Assembly: GCF_002993335.1 (NCBI RefSeq)
Contig: NZ_PVNS01000009.1
Span: 1-64,000 of the forward strand
Origin: Alkalicoccus urumqiensis
Lineage (GTDB): Bacteria; Bacillota; Bacilli; Bacillales; Salisediminibacteriaceae
Reading direction: 5' to 3'
Length of the DNA stretch: 64,000 bases
The notes under the pieces are model-generated. The model was not told where the DNA came from and did no database searches. It was given only the letters and a program-made list of their open reading frames with translations. The stretch's first letter is position 1; each line of letters opens with the position of its first letter. Below, in pieces: positions 44,175-56,116 of this stretch. Both the position numbers and the translations under genes were made by a program.

Positions 44175-46267
44175 GTACGCTTAATTTCTTCCATCACGTA
44201 CGCTTCGATAATGTCGCCTTCTTTCACGTCATTGAAGTTCTCAAGCGTAATCCCGCACTCATAGTTTTTCGCTACTTCTTTTACATCGTCTTTAAATCGT
44301 TTCAAATCCTGAAGTCCGCCGTCGAATACGACAACGCCGTCACGGATCAGACGTACGGAGGAATCTCTTGTAATTTTACCGTCCGTGACATAGGAGCCGG
44401 CGATCGAACCGATTCGGGAAACTTTGAAGACCTGACGTACTTCCGCCTGACCAATCACTTTTTCTTCGTAAATCGGATCGAGCATCCCTTTCATCGCCGC
44501 TTCCACTTCTTCGATCGCAGCGTAAATAACCCGGTGCAGACGAATGTCTACTTTTTCAGCATCTGCAGTCCGCTTGGCGTTTACATCCGGACGAACGTTA
44601 AAGCCGATAATAATCGCCTTCGATGCAGAAGCGAGAATCACATCGGACTCTGCAATGGCGCCGACACCTGTGTGAATAATGTTCACCTTGGCACCTTCCA
44701 CTTCAATCTTCTCAAGTGAACCTTTCATTGCTTCCGCAGAACCTTGCACGTCTGCTTTCACGATAAGGTTGATTTCTTTCATATCACCCTGCTGAATCTG
44801 TTCAAACAGATCATCCAGGCTGACCGTCGTGTTTTCCCGGCGGCTGGCCACTTTTTCTTTCATGGCTCTTGTTTCCCCGATCTGGCGGGCTTTTTTCTCA
44901 TCTTTAAATACTCGGAACTGGTCACCGGCAGACGGTACACCATTCAAACCGGTAATTTCCACCGGTGTGGACGGGCCGGCTGTTTTAACGCGGCGTCCGA
45001 CATCGTTTACCATCGCCCGCACTTTACCGAATGCTGTTCCGGCAACGATTGGATCTCCTACCTGAAGCGTACCTCCCTGAACGAGAAGAGTTGCTACAGG
45101 TCCGCGGCCGCGGTCAAGCTCTGCTTCAACGACAGTACCGTTGGCAGGCTTATCCGGATTCGCTTTATACTCCTCCACTTCAGATACGAGGAGAATCATT
45201 TCCAGAAGGTCATCAATACCTTCTTTCTGTATAGCGGATACATTGACAAAGATCGTGTCGCCGCCCCATGCTTCTGCGACGAGACCGTGCTCTGTCAGTT
45301 CCTGCATCACCCGATCCGGATTCGAACCTTCTTTGTCGATCTTGTTTACCGCTACAATGATCGGCACTTCCGCTGCTTTCGCGTGATTAATGGCTTCTAC
45401 TGTCTGCGGCATGACACCATCATCAGCAGCAACGACCAGAATGGTGATGTCCGTTACCTGGGCACCTCTTGCACGCATTGTTGTGAATGCAGCGTGTCCC
45501 GGTGTATCAAGAAATGTAATCTTTTTCCCGTTCTCTTCCACCTGATAGGCACCGATATGCTGTGTAATACCTCCGGCTTCGCCGGCAGTCACTTTCGTAT
45601 GACGGATGCTGTCCAGAAGCGTCGTTTTACCATGGTCAACGTGACCCATGATGGTTACAACAGGACTTCTTTCCTGAAGGTCCTCCGGGTTCTCCTCTTC
45701 TACAATCGTTTCAAATTCTGTTTCGTCCACAACGATTTCTTCTTCGACTTCCACGCCGAATTCTGCTCCGAGAAGTTCTACCGTATCTTTATCAAGATCC
45801 TGGTTGATGGTCGCCATCACGCCAAGGCCCATAAGTTTTTTAATGATTTCCGAAGATTCCTTATTCAGCTTCTCCGCAAACTCGCCGACCGTGATCGGAA
45901 GCTGGTAGGTAATATGCTCCGGCATAGGTTTCTGTGCCGGTTTCTGCGGCTGGCTTCTGCGGCGGTTATTATTTCCCGTGTTACCGCGCTGGCCGCCTTT
46001 CGTATTCTTTTTGTTTTGTGGTCCCTGGTTTTTTGGTCCTCGTTTTTTTTCTTTCACCGATCCGCCTTCTTTCGGCCGCTTCGGTTCAGAAGCGACTTTT
46101 TTCTCTGCTTTTGGTTTTGCAGGAGTTTCGATCTTTTCCATCATTTCCGGTGTAATCACACTCATATGATTCGTTACGTTGTAGCCTGCTTTTTCCAGAC
46201 TCGTGATGACTTCTTTGCTTGCTTTATTTTTCTGTTTTGCATACTCATAAATTCTCATTTTTTTCAT
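44171..46267 (-). CDS. infB: Translation initiation factor IF-2
   Basis: A GTPase that brings initiator tRNA to the 30S subunit. The 698-residue protein has an N-terminal IF2_N domain, a basic low-complexity segment rich in Lys, Asn and Gln (about 50-115), a second IF2_N domain, then the G domain with GHVDHGKT (208-215), DTPGH and NKID, followed by EF-Tu-like domain II, IF2 C1 and C2. AAGGAGG precedes ATG 46267. The length is close to that of B. subtilis. Confidence 0.98.
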   Translation of the reverse strand: MKKMRIYEYAKQKNKASKEVITSLEKAGYNVTNHMSVITPEMMEKIETPAKPKAEKKVASEPKRPKEGGSVKEKKRGPKNQGPQNKKNTKGGQRGNTGNNNRRRSQPQKPAQKPMPEHITYQLPITVGEFAEKLNKESSEIIKKLMGLGVMATINQDLDKDTVELLGAEFGVEVEEEIVVDETEFETIVEEENPEDLQERSPVVTIMGHVDHGKTTLLDSIRHTKVTAGEAGGITQHIGAYQVEENGKKITFLDTPGHAAFTTMRARGAQVTDITILVVAADDGVMPQTVEAINHAKAAEVPIIVAVNKIDKEGSNPDRVMQELTEHGLVAEAWGGDTIFVNVSAIQKEGIDDLLEMILLVSEVEEYKANPDKPANGTVVEAELDRGRGPVATLLVQGGTLQVGDPIVAGTAFGKVRAMVNDVGRRVKTAGPSTPVEITGLNGVPSAGDQFRVFKDEKKARQIGETRAMKEKVASRRENTTVSLDDLFEQIQQGDMKEINLIVKADVQGSAEAMKGSLEKIEVEGAKVNIIHTGVGAIAESDVILASASKAIIIGFNVRPDVNAKRTADAEKVDIRLHRVIYAAIEEVEAAMKGMLDPIYEEKVIGQAEVRQVFKVSRIGSIAGSYVTDGKITRDSSVRLIRDGVVVFDGGLQDLKRFKDDVKEVAKNYECGITLENFNDVKEGDIIEAYVMEEIKRT

Positions 46268-46294
46268 ACAGGTACCTCCTTCAGATGGTTGGCA

Positions 46295-46600
46295 CTATAT
46301 CTGCTCAGCTTTACGCTGGTAGGAGTCAGCGAAGCCTGCGTCTGTTACACAGGCACTCACGCGCTCCTCTTTGCCCACCGCCTGGCCAAGCTCTCCACGG
46401 GTAAACCCTCTGGCGAGCGGGACCTGATAATAAGCACATTTGTTGGTAATGCGCTTTTCCGTCTGAAATGACGCATCATCGCTGAGCAGCACGAGTGCCG
46501 CTCTGCCGGACTGTATCGTACGGACCGTCTGTTCCTCACCGGTAACAAGTGATCCTGCACGCATCATCAATCCGACGAGCGAAGCTTGTTTTCGGTTCAT
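46295..46600 (-). CDS. ylxQ: YlxQ, L7Ae-like RNA-binding protein
   Basis: A 101-residue member of the L7Ae/L30e/S12e family, with the GLMMRAGSLVTGEE entry and the LVLLSDDAS strand-loop typical of kink-turn binders. It is always found in the nusA-infB operon of Firmicutes; its RNA target is unknown. The start overlaps the rnpM stop as ATGA. Confidence 0.9.
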   Translation of the reverse strand: MNRKQASLVGLMMRAGSLVTGEEQTVRTIQSGRAALVLLSDDASFQTEKRITNKCAYYQVPLARGFTRGELGQAVGKEERVSACVTDAGFADSYQRKAEQI

Positions 46601-46875
46601 TCAAGCAGCCTCCCTCTTAAATGGAACCGCCGAAGCTCCTCATATAATTCATCCGGGATGTCTGTTTTCAGATGGCGTGAAAGAGCACCGGTGGATGCTG
46701 CTTTCTCTATAACTTCCAGGTCATTGGAAATGTAGGCGCCTCTGCCTGACTTTTTCGACGTCGGATCCAGAAAAACGTCGTTTTCAGGTGAACGGACGAC
46801 ACGGATTAATTCTTTTTTCGGTTTCATTTCCTGCGTAATAACGCATTTACGGAGCGGCGTTTTTCTCTGCTTCAT
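46597..46875 (-). CDS. rnpM: RnpM (YlxR), RNase P modulator
   Basis: A 92-residue DUF448 protein with RKCVITQE (9-16), a conserved basic and glycine-rich GRGAYISND surface, and a C-terminal helix. In B. subtilis the homologue binds the RNA subunit of RNase P and modulates it; an earlier name is YlxR. It lies 11 bases after nusA and overlaps ylxQ. Confidence 0.93.
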   Translation of the reverse strand: MKQRKTPLRKCVITQEMKPKKELIRVVRSPENDVFLDPTSKKSGRGAYISNDLEVIEKAASTGALSRHLKTDIPDELYEELRRFHLRGRLLE

Positions 46876-46886
46876 CTCGCTTCTCC

Positions 46887-48038
46887 TTACTTCTCACCGT
46901 AATCGTCATCAGCATCAAGCCAGCCGGCTACATCTTCATTGGAAACCGCTTCCGGCTCTTCGGCCTGCCATACTTCTGTGTCTTCTTCATTTAAAAGGCC
47001 GAGCTCTTCTGCTTCTGTTTCACTTTTAATATCAATTTTCCAGCCGGTAAGCTTTGCAGCAAGACGCGCATTCTGACCACGTTTACCAATGGCGAGGGAG
47101 AGCTGATAATCCGGAACGATCACCTGCGTCATTTTTTCCTCTTCATTAACGGTTACCTTAATAACCTTGGAAGGGCTCAGTGCGTTTGCAACATAGACTT
47201 TCGGGTCTTCCGACCAGCGGACGATATCAATTTTCTCGCCCTTCAGCTCGTCTACAATCGTCTGAACACGCTGACCACGCTGGCCGACGCAGGATCCGAC
47301 CGGATCGATCTCCTCGTCTTCTGCATGAACAGCAATTTTCGATCTTTCGCCCGCTTCCCGGGAGACTGATTTCACTTCAACAGTTCCATCATAAATCTCC
47401 GGAACTTCAAGTTCAAATAAACGCTTTAAAAGGCCGGGATGCGTGCGGGAAATCATAATCTGAGGTCCCTTGGTGGTGCGCTCAACCTTTGTGATAAACG
47501 CCTTAATGCGGTCGTTATGCTTGTAGGATTCTGTAGGCATCTGCTCGCTCAGCGGCATGAGTGCCTCTACTTTACCGAGATCAACATAAATAAACCGGTG
47601 GTCCTGCCGCTGCACGATTCCTGTCATGATATCTTCTTCTCTGTCGATAAAATCAGAGTAGATGATGCCGCGCTCAGCTTCACGTACGCGCTGTGTAACG
47701 ACCTGTTTCGCCGTCTGGGCAGCGATTCTGCCAAAATCACGCGGCGTAACTTCGATTTCCACCACGTCATCCACTTCATAGAGTGGATTGATCTGCTGGG
47801 CTTCCTCCAGAGAAATTTCCAGACGCGCATCAAATACTTCCTCGACTACTTCTTTGCGGGCAAACACGCGGACGGTGCCGACGTCTCTGTCCACATCCAC
47901 CCGGACATTCTGGGCAGAGTTGAAATTCCGCTTATATCCGGTGATGAGTGCCTGTTCGATCGCTTCCAGAATTATCTCTTTATCGATTCCTTTATCTTTT
48001 TCAATTGTAGCAAGTGCTTCCATAAATTCACTGTTCAT
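46887..48038 (-). CDS. nusA: Transcription termination/antitermination factor NusA
   Basis: Binds RNA polymerase and affects pausing, termination and antitermination. The 383-residue protein has the N-terminal polymerase-binding domain (about 1-125), an S1 domain (about 135-200) and two KH domains (CVGQRGQRVQ and IGKRGQNARL), and lacks the enteric C-terminal acidic repeats, as in other Firmicutes. The last 35 residues are very acidic. GGGAGG precedes the ATG. Confidence 0.98.
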   Translation of the reverse strand: MNSEFMEALATIEKDKGIDKEIILEAIEQALITGYKRNFNSAQNVRVDVDRDVGTVRVFARKEVVEEVFDARLEISLEEAQQINPLYEVDDVVEIEVTPRDFGRIAAQTAKQVVTQRVREAERGIIYSDFIDREEDIMTGIVQRQDHRFIYVDLGKVEALMPLSEQMPTESYKHNDRIKAFITKVERTTKGPQIMISRTHPGLLKRLFELEVPEIYDGTVEVKSVSREAGERSKIAVHAEDEEIDPVGSCVGQRGQRVQTIVDELKGEKIDIVRWSEDPKVYVANALSPSKVIKVTVNEEEKMTQVIVPDYQLSLAIGKRGQNARLAAKLTGWKIDIKSETEAEELGLLNEEDTEVWQAEEPEAVSNEDVAGWLDADDDYGEK

Positions 48039-48061
48039 GGAATGCTGTCCTCCCTTCTAAA

Positions 48062-48532
48062 TTAAAGCGCCACTGCAAGTCGGGCTTTCGCCACCTGACT
48101 GTACGGGACAGCTGTTTCAATTTTCCGCTGTTTATCCCGTGTTTCGACGATCATTGTTTCGCCGTCAAAAGAAAGCAGCTTTCCTTCAAACGCTTTCGAT
48201 CCATCTACAGGCGCATACGTTGTCACATAGACATGTTTGTTTACCGCTTTATAAATATCCTCTTTCTTTTTCAGCGGACGTTCCGCCCCCGGCGAGGAAA
48301 CTTCCAGGTAATAAGCCTGTTCAATAGGATCTTCGCTGTCGAGCACTTCACTAAGCTTTTCACTGACAGCAGTACAATCGTCAAGGTCCACTCCGGTGTC
48401 TGAATCAATAAACACCCGGAGAAACCAGTTTTTTCCCTCTTTCACAAATTCGATATCTACAAGCTCCAGATTTTTTTCCTGGAGAATAGGCTGGACATGT
48501 TCTTCCACTTTTTCAGGTACAGATGATGCCAA
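48062..48532 (-). CDS. rimP: Ribosome maturation factor RimP
   Basis: Assists late 30S assembly. The 156-residue product equals the B. subtilis length and includes the [14 protein letters not shown] core and a C-terminal SH3-like domain. The start is TTG at 48532, seven bases after AAAGGAGGG; the frame stays open for 47 codons upstream but passes through the polC terminator. It opens the nusA-infB operon. Confidence 0.95.
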   Translation of the reverse strand: MASSVPEKVEEHVQPILQEKNLELVDIEFVKEGKNWFLRVFIDSDTGVDLDDCTAVSEKLSEVLDSEDPIEQAYYLEVSSPGAERPLKKKEDIYKAVNKHVYVTTYAPVDGSKAFEGKLLSFDGETMIVETRDKQRKIETAVPYSQVAKARLAVAL

Positions 48533-48582
48533 TGCTGAACCCTCCTTTTGAATACGGTTCACACGTAAATTTCCATTTTTTC

Positions 48583-48613
48583 GCAAAAGAAAGAGTGGGA
48601 ATATCCCACTCTT
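48583..48613 (-). terminator. Terminator of polC
   Basis: A perfect 9-bp stem (48591-48599 with 48605-48613) with a 5-base loop followed on the minus strand by TCTTTT, 65 bases after the polC stop. Confidence 0.85.
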
Positions 48614-48678
48614 CCGGCCGCTCGTATCCGCCTGTCTGTAGTAAATAATAGCATAATCACGGTAACGTTGCAAATCAA

Positions 48679-51600
48679 TCAGAAGAGAGAAAGCTGGTTG
48701 GAATCCGGCAGTCCTTCAAGGCAGCCGTGTTCGTCGAGCTTTTCAATTACGCTCTTCGTCACTTTCGTCCGTTCCCTCAGGTTTTCCTTGGAGAGAAACT
48801 CGCCGTCTGCTCTCGCTCTTTCGATGGCTATCGCTGCATTTGTACCTACACCTGTAATTGCATCGAACGGAGGCAGCAGCGTATCGCCGTCCACCTGAAA
48901 CTCCGAAGCTTTGGAGCGGTAAAGATCTGCCTTCTGAAAGCGGTACCCGCGCTCTGTCATCTCCAGCGCCAGTTCCAGTACCGTTACAAGACTTTTTTCC
49001 TTCGGAGACGCATCGAATCCTTTTGCCTGAATTTCCTGAATGAGGCTGCGGATAGAGGCAGAGCCTTTAATCATTGTATCCAGATCAAAATCATCCGCAC
49101 GTACGGTAAAGTAGGCTGCGTAGAACATAAGCGGCTCGTGTACTTTAAAATAAGCAATCCGGACTGCCATTAATACATAGGCTGCAGCGTGTGCTTTCGG
49201 GAACATATATTTGATCTTCAGGCAGGAGCCGATATACCAGTCCGGAACACCATGCTTTTTCATTTCATCGATCCACTCCTGCTCCAACCCGCGTCCTTTG
49301 CGGACAAACTCCATAATTTTGAATGCGAGCGGATGATCGAGACCCTGGTACATTAAGTAAACCATGATATCATCCCGGCAGCCGATGACGTCTTTAAGCT
49401 CACACGTACCTTCTGCGATAAGATCTGCTGCATTATTCAGCCACACATCCGCGCCGTGGGAAAGGCCGGAGATCTGAACGAGCTCACTGAATGTGGAAGG
49501 TTTCGTCTCTTCGAGCATCTGGCGGACAAACCGTGTCCCGAATTCGGGAATGCCGTATGTGCCGGTTTTACACATAATCTGCTCTTCCGTAACGCCAATA
49601 GATTCTGTACCTGAAAACAGTTTAAATACTTCAGGATCATCCACTGGTATTTTTTTTGGATCCATGCCGCTTAAATCCTGGAGCATGCGGATAACTGTCG
49701 GATCATCGTGGCCGAGTATATCGAGTTTAAGCAGGTTGTCATGGATAGAATGAAAATCGAAGTGAGTCGTTTTCCATTCCGATTCCCGATCATCTGCTGG
49801 AAACTGAATCGGCGAGAAATCGTAGATATCGAGATGGTCCGGCACGACGATAATTCCTCCGGGATGCTGGCCGGTTGTCCGCTTCACACCGGTACAGCCG
49901 TTAACGAGCCGGTCAATTTCGGCACCACGCAGCTGCAGCGCTTCATCATTTTCGTAGCCGCGCACAAATCCGTATGCAGTTTTCTCTGCAACTGTACCGA
50001 TCGTTCCAGCACGATAGACATAGTCCTCTCCGAACAGCTCTTTTGTATAATTGTGCGCCCTCGGCTGATAGTCGCCGGAGAAGTTTAAATCAATATCCGG
50101 CACTTTATCCCCTTTGAATCCAAGGAACGTCTCAAACGGAATATCATGCCCATCTTTCTCATACTGTGCGCCGCATTTCTCACATTCTTTATCCGGCAGA
50201 TCGAATCCGGAGCCAACTGACCCATCGTTAAAGAAATAGGAATGTCGGCACTCCGGGCAGACATAGTGCGGCGGCAGTGGATTTACTTCCGTAATTTCTG
50301 TCATCGTGGCCACAAAACTGGAACCGACTGACCCCCGGGAGCCGACGAGATAGCCGTCGTTCAATGATTTCTTTACCAGCTTCTGTGAAATGAGATAAAT
50401 AACAGAGAACCCGTTGGAAATAATACTCGTCAATTCTTTTTCCAAACGGTCCACGACCAGCTGCGGCAGCTCTTCCCCGTAGATGGATTTAGCCCGGTCA
50501 TAGCATAGCTGCCTCATCTCTTCATCTGCCCCTTCAATATGAGGAGTGAATAAGTCATCGGGAATCGGCTTAATTTTATCAATCATTTCTGCAATACCGA
50601 CCGGGTTGTCGACGACGATTTCCAGCGCTTTTTCCCCGCCGAGAAATTGAAATTCCTCCAGCATTTCCGACGTGGACCGGAAATGAACCTGCGGAAGTGT
50701 CTGCCTGTTCAGCGGATTCGCCCCTCCCTGAGAAGCGATGAGTATTTTTCTGTACACCCAGTCTTCAGGCTGAAGGTAGTGCGCATTACCGGTAGCACAG
50801 ACTGGCAGGCCGGTTTCTTCACCGAGCTTGACGAGCTCTTTTAACACATCCTTTAACGCAAGTTCATCCCGGAGAATGTCCTTTTCAATCAAATGATGGT
50901 AATTTGCCGGCGGCTGTACTTCGATGAAATCATAAAAAGATGCTGTATCTTTTGCTTCCTCCAGCCCCTTCTGCATAATGGCGTCGAAAACTTCCCCATT
51001 GTCACAACCGGAGCCTACGAGAAGTCCTTCACGATTTTTTTCAAGAACGGAGCGCGGAATGCGCGGGACGCGAAAAAAATAATCAATGTGGGACATGGAG
51101 ATCAGCCGGTACAGGTTTTTCAGGCCGGTATCATTCTGCGCATAAATAGTGCAGTGGTTCGGCCGCTGTTTTTTGTAATCGTCCGGCGATCCCTGTTCAT
51201 TCAGCATCGCATGGGTCGTAATATCTTTATCCAGCGCATCTTTTACCATTTTCCATAGAAGGTGGCCGGTGGCCTCTGCATCGTAAATTGCGCGGTGGTG
51301 CGAGACGAGCTCGATATTAAACTTTTTACAGAGTGTATTTAATCGGTAATTTTTGAAGTGCGGGTACAGCATGCGTGCCATCTCCAGCGTATCGATAACA
51401 GCATTTTCCGATTTAGGCAGTCCGGCCTGCTGATAACCTGCATTTAAAAAGCCCATGTCGAAACTGGCGTTGTGGGCGACGAGAATATCGTCACCGCACC
51501 ATTCACGAAACTGCTTCAGCACGTCGCCCGGTGCAGGCTGGCCTTCTACCATATCATCGGTAATACCGGTCAGATCAATAATCGTAGCACTCAGTTTTTC

Positions 51601-52971
51601 GCCGGGGTCCGCAAAACTCTCGAACGTATCGATGACTTCGCCCTGATGAATTTTAACTGCCGCAAGCTCTATGATGGTGTTATATACAGCGGACAGGCCG
51701 GTCGTTTCCACGTCGAAAACGATGTATGTTTCATTTTGAAGATCTCTGTTCTGGGCATTATAGGCTACCGGCACGCCGTCATCAACCAGGTTTGCTTCAA
51801 CGCCGTACAGCATTTTTACACCATGCTTTTCCGACGCTGCATAAGCCTCCGGAAACGCCTGAGCAACGGCGTGATCCGTTACTGCAATCGCTTCATGACC
51901 CCATTTTTTCGCCTGCTTTACATAATCGGAAATATTGGTTACGGCATCCATCTGACTCATTGTGGTATGAAGGTGAAGTTCCACCCGTTTCTTTTCCGCT
52001 TCATCTTTACGCTCTGCCGGCCGGATTTCCTGGAAATCTCTAGCCATCATCGTAAGGTCACGAATGAATGTATCGTACTGCACTGCGCCACGAGCCTTTA
52101 TCCACATGCCTTCTTTGACTGCTTCCATAACCGGCACATCTTCTTTATCATTGGAAAACATCTTGATAAGAAGGGAATCCGTATAATCTGTCACTTTAAA
52201 TGTAAGCAGCGTCCGTCCAGATTTTAGTTCTTTCGTTTCTGCGTGGAAAACATACCCCTGCACCGTGATGCGGCGCTCTTCTTCAATAATCTGTTCAAGC
52301 GGCACCGGCTCATCTTTAATGGCTGTACCGGCTGCGACTTTCCGGTCGGTCTGAATGTCTTTCGACTGCTCTTCCAGACGCTTCTTTTCCATCATTGCTT
52401 CTACAACTTTGTTATGGTCCTCTTCCTCTTTCTGCTGGGCGAATGCTTCTGCCTCTTCCTTTGCCTCTTTCACTGTCATCTGTATGGCCATGTCAGGAAA
52501 GCCGCACTGCTGAAGCAGTTCTTTCAGCGGTATTTCCACGCGCCTGCGTAGAATTTCCATTTCCGCATCATTATGAACAGCGAGAATAATCGTTCTGCCG
52601 GACACGTCGGGAATCTGGGATTCCAGACGCTGAATCATACCATTTGTATGTTTCCTTAAATGCTCGACAAAAAACGGCCAGTAAGCCGCGAGAGACTGCT
52701 CGGGATTTTCTGCATCAGTGCTTACGTAGAGTTTGACCTCCGCAATGTGATTCAGCCCATTTACAACGCGGCTGTGAAGCAGTTCAAACGCAGAAAAAGG
52801 CAGCATGTCCGGCAGGTGGATATGAAGGTGCCAGGTTTTCTCTTTCTGGTAGATGACCAGCCGCTCTATGTAAGCATCTTCTGCATAGTTCTTCAAAAAA
52901 TCTTCCGGCATCTGCACCTGCTCCATCAACAGCCGGAACCGTTCTTTTCGTTCCTGTAATCCGGTATCCAT
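48679..52971 (-). CDS. polC: DNA polymerase III alpha subunit, PolC type
   Basis: The replicative polymerase of low-GC Gram-positives. The 1430-residue protein has an N-terminal region and OB domain (about 1-330), a PHP domain with [11 protein letters not shown] (about 335) split by the proofreading DEDDh exonuclease that starts at FDVETTGLS (about 425), then the polymerase palm, fingers with four zinc-type cysteines (CPEC and CEKC), and a C-terminal clamp-binding QLSLF. ATG 52971 follows AAAGGAG; a start six codons upstream lies on that site. Length and layout match B. subtilis PolC. Confidence 0.98.
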   Translation of the reverse strand: MDTGLQERKERFRLLMEQVQMPEDFLKNYAEDAYIERLVIYQKEKTWHLHIHLPDMLPFSAFELLHSRVVNGLNHIAEVKLYVSTDAENPEQSLAAYWPFFVEHLRKHTNGMIQRLESQIPDVSGRTIILAVHNDAEMEILRRRVEIPLKELLQQCGFPDMAIQMTVKEAKEEAEAFAQQKEEEDHNKVVEAMMEKKRLEEQSKDIQTDRKVAAGTAIKDEPVPLEQIIEEERRITVQGYVFHAETKELKSGRTLLTFKVTDYTDSLLIKMFSNDKEDVPVMEAVKEGMWIKARGAVQYDTFIRDLTMMARDFQEIRPAERKDEAEKKRVELHLHTTMSQMDAVTNISDYVKQAKKWGHEAIAVTDHAVAQAFPEAYAASEKHGVKMLYGVEANLVDDGVPVAYNAQNRDLQNETYIVFDVETTGLSAVYNTIIELAAVKIHQGEVIDTFESFADPGEKLSATIIDLTGITDDMVEGQPAPGDVLKQFREWCGDDILVAHNASFDMGFLNAGYQQAGLPKSENAVIDTLEMARMLYPHFKNYRLNTLCKKFNIELVSHHRAIYDAEATGHLLWKMVKDALDKDITTHAMLNEQGSPDDYKKQRPNHCTIYAQNDTGLKNLYRLISMSHIDYFFRVPRIPRSVLEKNREGLLVGSGCDNGEVFDAIMQKGLEEAKDTASFYDFIEVQPPANYHHLIEKDILRDELALKDVLKELVKLGEETGLPVCATGNAHYLQPEDWVYRKILIASQGGANPLNRQTLPQVHFRSTSEMLEEFQFLGGEKALEIVVDNPVGIAEMIDKIKPIPDDLFTPHIEGADEEMRQLCYDRAKSIYGEELPQLVVDRLEKELTSIISNGFSVIYLISQKLVKKSLNDGYLVGSRGSVGSSFVATMTEITEVNPLPPHYVCPECRHSYFFNDGSVGSGFDLPDKECEKCGAQYEKDGHDIPFETFLGFKGDKVPDIDLNFSGDYQPRAHNYTKELFGEDYVYRAGTIGTVAEKTAYGFVRGYENDEALQLRGAEIDRLVNGCTGVKRTTGQHPGGIIVVPDHLDIYDFSPIQFPADDRESEWKTTHFDFHSIHDNLLKLDILGHDDPTVIRMLQDLSGMDPKKIPVDDPEVFKLFSGTESIGVTEEQIMCKTGTYGIPEFGTRFVRQMLEETKPSTFSELVQISGLSHGADVWLNNAADLIAEGTCELKDVIGCRDDIMVYLMYQGLDHPLAFKIMEFVRKGRGLEQEWIDEMKKHGVPDWYIGSCLKIKYMFPKAHAAAYVLMAVRIAYFKVHEPLMFYAAYFTVRADDFDLDTMIKGSASIRSLIQEIQAKGFDASPKEKSLVTVLELALEMTERGYRFQKADLYRSKASEFQVDGDTLLPPFDAITGVGTNAAIAIERARADGEFLSKENLRERTKVTKSVIEKLDEHGCLEGLPDSNQLSLF

Positions 52972-53011
52972 TGCTGGCTCTCCTTTCATTGAACAGTATT
53001 CTTACGAAGCA

Positions 53012-53051
53012 GGAGAAGGTGTCTCTACTGTAAAAGCGAGACACCTCCTCC
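53012..53051 (-). terminator. Hairpin between proS and polC
   Basis: A 14-bp stem with one mismatch (53012-53025 with 53038-53051) and 12-base loop, 24 bases after the proS stop. The tail has no T-run, so it may attenuate or protect the transcript rather than end it. Confidence 0.45.
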
Positions 53052-53074
53052 ACTGGCTCCTATACGATAGACCT

Positions 53075-54790
53075 TTACTGCTGCATATACTTCTTCTGCA
53101 TACGGGTGATCACTTCAGGAAGATCGTCTGTGTGTACTTCCTCTACTTCACCGTCGAGTCTGCATTTTACTTCCACAATATTTTCTGCTGCCCGCTTCCC
53201 TGTCTGGATGCGGACAGGAATTCCAATCAGGTCGGCGTCTTTAAACTTCACTCCTGCCCGTTCTGTCCGGTCATCGAGAAGGACTTCCATGCCGCTTTGT
53301 CTTAATGAATCATAAATGGATTCCGCTAATGCAAGCTGTTCTTCCTGTTTTGCATTAATAGCTATTACGTGTACATCATAAGGTGCTGCTTCGAGCGGCC
53401 AGATAATTCCGCTGTCGTCATGATGTTCTTCGATAACAGCTGCAAGCGCCCGCGAGACTCCAATACCATAGGATCCCATAACAACAGGACGCGCACGTCC
53501 ATGATCGTCAAGGTATTCCGCTTTTAAAGCTTCGGAATATTTTGTTCCCAGCTTAAAGACATGCCCTACTTCAATACCTTCTTTGAAACAGATCGTTCCG
53601 GTACCGTCCGGGGATGGATCCCCTTCCTGAATATTGCGGACATCTGCGTATTCTCCGTGGGACAGATCTCTTCCAGCGTGAACGTTTTTCAAGTGCATTC
53701 CGCTTTTATTCGCACCGCAGACTCCCGAGGAGACCACTTTTACAGCAGGATCAAGAAGAACGTTGACTTCTGCGGGGGTATTCACCGGTCCGATGAATCC
53801 AGGTTCCGTCCCAAGAACCTTCAGCGTTTCCTTCTCACTTGCCAGGACAACTTCTTCTGCACCAAGATGATGCTTCACTTTAATTTCATTCGCCTCATGA
53901 TCCCCGCGAACAACGACGAGAACGGGTTCCCCATCCGCCATAAACAGAAGCGATTTAAAGCAGTCTGCAGCTGCTACTTCAAGAAAATCAGCTACTTCCG
54001 CGATCGTCTTCTGATCCGGCGTCTCCACTTCTTCTGGAGTTTCAGCCGGTTCAGCTGCCGCATCATACGTGTCCAGCACCGCTGCAATTTCGATGTTGGC
54101 GGCATAGTCAGAGCTGTCGGAATAAGCGATTGTATCTTCGCCGATGTCCGAAAGAACCATAAATTCATGCGTATCTTTCCCGCCCATTGCGCCGGAATCG
54201 GCCGTAACGGCACGAAAATTAAGATTCAGTCTGCTGAAAATCCGGTGGTAGGCATCATACATCTGCTGATAGCTCTCATCCAGTCCAGCTTCGTCTTTAT
54301 CCAGGGAGTAGGCATCCTTCATTAAAAATTCTCTGCCACGGAGAATACCGAACCGCGGCCGGCGTTCGTCCCGAAACTTCGTCTGGATCTGGTAGACCGT
54401 TTTCGGCAGTTCTTTATAAGAGCGGATGTCATCACTGACGAGTGATGCGACTACTTCTTCATGGGTCGGTCCAAGAGCAAAGTCGCGCTGATGCCTATCC
54501 TTGAGCCGCATCAGCTCGGGGCCGTATGCTTCCCATCTGCCTGACTTCTGCCAGAGCTCAGCCGGCTGAATGGAGGGCATGAGCATTTCCTGGGCTCCTG
54601 CCAGATCCATTTCCTCCCGTACAATGCGCTCTACTTTTTGCAGCGCCTTCCAGCCGAATGGAAGAAAAGAATAAACACCGGCTGTGCTCTGCCTGATCAT
54701 TCCGGCACGGAGCATCAGCTGATGACTGATAACATCCGCGCCGCCCGGAACATCCCGGAGCGTCGGTAAAAAAAGTGATGATTGTCTCAA
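53075..54790 (-). CDS. proS: Prolyl-tRNA synthetase
   Basis: Charges tRNA-Pro. The 571-residue bacterial-type (ProS1) enzyme has class II motifs (RQSTAGVYSFLPFG; FRDERRPRFGILRGREFLMKDAY, here quoted in parts), the editing INS domain (about 230-390) and the anticodon-binding domain. The start is TTG at 54790 behind GAGGTGG, giving MRQSSLFLPT; the in-phase codon five positions earlier overlaps the ribosome site. It sits between rseP and polC, as in B. subtilis. Confidence 0.96.
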   Translation of the reverse strand: MRQSSLFLPTLRDVPGGADVISHQLMLRAGMIRQSTAGVYSFLPFGWKALQKVERIVREEMDLAGAQEMLMPSIQPAELWQKSGRWEAYGPELMRLKDRHQRDFALGPTHEEVVASLVSDDIRSYKELPKTVYQIQTKFRDERRPRFGILRGREFLMKDAYSLDKDEAGLDESYQQMYDAYHRIFSRLNLNFRAVTADSGAMGGKDTHEFMVLSDIGEDTIAYSDSSDYAANIEIAAVLDTYDAAAEPAETPEEVETPDQKTIAEVADFLEVAAADCFKSLLFMADGEPVLVVVRGDHEANEIKVKHHLGAEEVVLASEKETLKVLGTEPGFIGPVNTPAEVNVLLDPAVKVVSSGVCGANKSGMHLKNVHAGRDLSHGEYADVRNIQEGDPSPDGTGTICFKEGIEVGHVFKLGTKYSEALKAEYLDDHGRARPVVMGSYGIGVSRALAAVIEEHHDDSGIIWPLEAAPYDVHVIAINAKQEEQLALAESIYDSLRQSGMEVLLDDRTERAGVKFKDADLIGIPVRIQTGKRAAENIVEVKCRLDGEVEEVHTDDLPEVITRMQKKYMQQ

Positions 54791-54847
54791 AATAAGCCAC
54801 CTCAATTAAATGCAGTTAGTTTCTCACGTCAATTTCCTGATAGATCT

Positions 54848-56104
54848 TTACATAAATATCCTATTAATATCGTTCCACGTTACTGCTATGACGAGAAGCA
54901 TGAGAAGAGCAAAGCCGATGAAGTGCACCATGCCTTCCTTCTGCGGGTCAATCGGCTTTCCGCGGACTGCTTCAAGGCCGATAAACAAGAGCCTTCCGCC
55001 GTCCAGTGCCGGAAGAGGGAGCAGATTGATGATTCCCAGATTGACACTTAAAATGGCTGCCCATTGGAAAAGGACGAGAAAGCCCATTGCTGCTACTTCA
55101 CCGGTATAATTGTAAATGCCGACTGGCCCTGCCAGAGCATCCAGACTGAACTGTCCGGTGACAAGCATACCGAGCGCTTCAAGTATAAGTGTTGCGTACT
55201 GATATGTTTCCGTAAAGCCGAAGGCAAGCGCGCCGGTCAGCGTTCGTTCTGTTGGAGCCAGCACACCGATAACGCCTACACTTTCCTCTTCTGTCAGCTG
55301 CCTCTCTTCTGCTGTAAGCGATACAGAGAAGGTTTCCTCTTCTCTTAGAACCTCCAGGTCAAGCTCTTCACCCGCCTGCGTTTGAATAATTTCAGTCATA
55401 TCCTGCCACGATTCAACCTGTTCACCATTGACAGCTGTGATCTGGTCTCCGGTTTCTAGTCCGGCTTCCTCTGCAGGCATATCTTCCTGGATACCGCCGA
55501 CGCGGGCTTCATCCACCGGCAGTCCGGCTACGGCTGCGTAAAAGATAAGGACAACGACAGCAAGAACAAAGTTCATTGCCGGACCGGCAAATATCGCAGC
55601 TGCTCTCTGACCAACAGTTTTTGAACGGAACTGCCGGTCGAGAGGCGCAATCTGTGTTGCTTTTTCATCATGGATGTAGACAGCTTTCGAATCCAGTGTA
55701 TGCGATTCAAGTTCCCCGTCTTCATTGTAGCCGCGTATGAACAGCTTGTCTTCCATATCAATTTCTTCCACCTGGAGAACTCGGCACTCCGGGTGTTTTG
55801 ATTTGTTGTTCACGATAATCTTTGACACCTTATCATCGCTGTTCCATTCCAGCCCTACTTCATAACCCGGGCGTATCTGGACTAGTTCCGGATCTTCCCC
55901 CGCCATACGCACGTAACCGCCGAGTGGAAGAAGCCGGATCGTATATGTCGTTTCATTCCGGTCAAAGCTGAACAGCTTTGGCCCAAAACCGATCGCAAAT
56001 TCCCGGCACAGGATGCCGGCACGTTTTGCCACGATCAGGTGACCCCACTCATGAATAAAAACGAGTGCTCCGAAAATTACGATGACAGCCAGCAGTGTAT
56101 TCAT
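54848..56104 (-). CDS. rseP: Site-2 intramembrane metalloprotease RseP/RasP
   Basis: Cuts anti-sigma factors and leftover signal peptides inside the membrane. The 418-residue protein has the zinc motif HEWGH (18-22) in the first transmembrane helix, a PDZ domain (about 195-270), and the second zinc-site motif [10 protein letters not shown] near residue 375, with four hydrophobic segments. In B. subtilis RasP processes RsiW. GGTGAT weakly serves the ATG. It follows dxr by 12 bases. Confidence 0.96.
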   Translation of the reverse strand: MNTLLAVIVIFGALVFIHEWGHLIVAKRAGILCREFAIGFGPKLFSFDRNETTYTIRLLPLGGYVRMAGEDPELVQIRPGYEVGLEWNSDDKVSKIIVNNKSKHPECRVLQVEEIDMEDKLFIRGYNEDGELESHTLDSKAVYIHDEKATQIAPLDRQFRSKTVGQRAAAIFAGPAMNFVLAVVVLIFYAAVAGLPVDEARVGGIQEDMPAEEAGLETGDQITAVNGEQVESWQDMTEIIQTQAGEELDLEVLREEETFSVSLTAEERQLTEEESVGVIGVLAPTERTLTGALAFGFTETYQYATLILEALGMLVTGQFSLDALAGPVGIYNYTGEVAAMGFLVLFQWAAILSVNLGIINLLPLPALDGGRLLFIGLEAVRGKPIDPQKEGMVHFIGFALLMLLVIAVTWNDINRIFM

Positions 56105-56116
56105 TTATATCACCCT

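Noticed and set aside
44744-46471. A 575-codon open frame on the plus strand
   Set aside because: It lies wholly antisense to infB and ylxQ, has low-complexity Phe/Cys/His-rich content and no domain; it is a shadow of the real coding frame.
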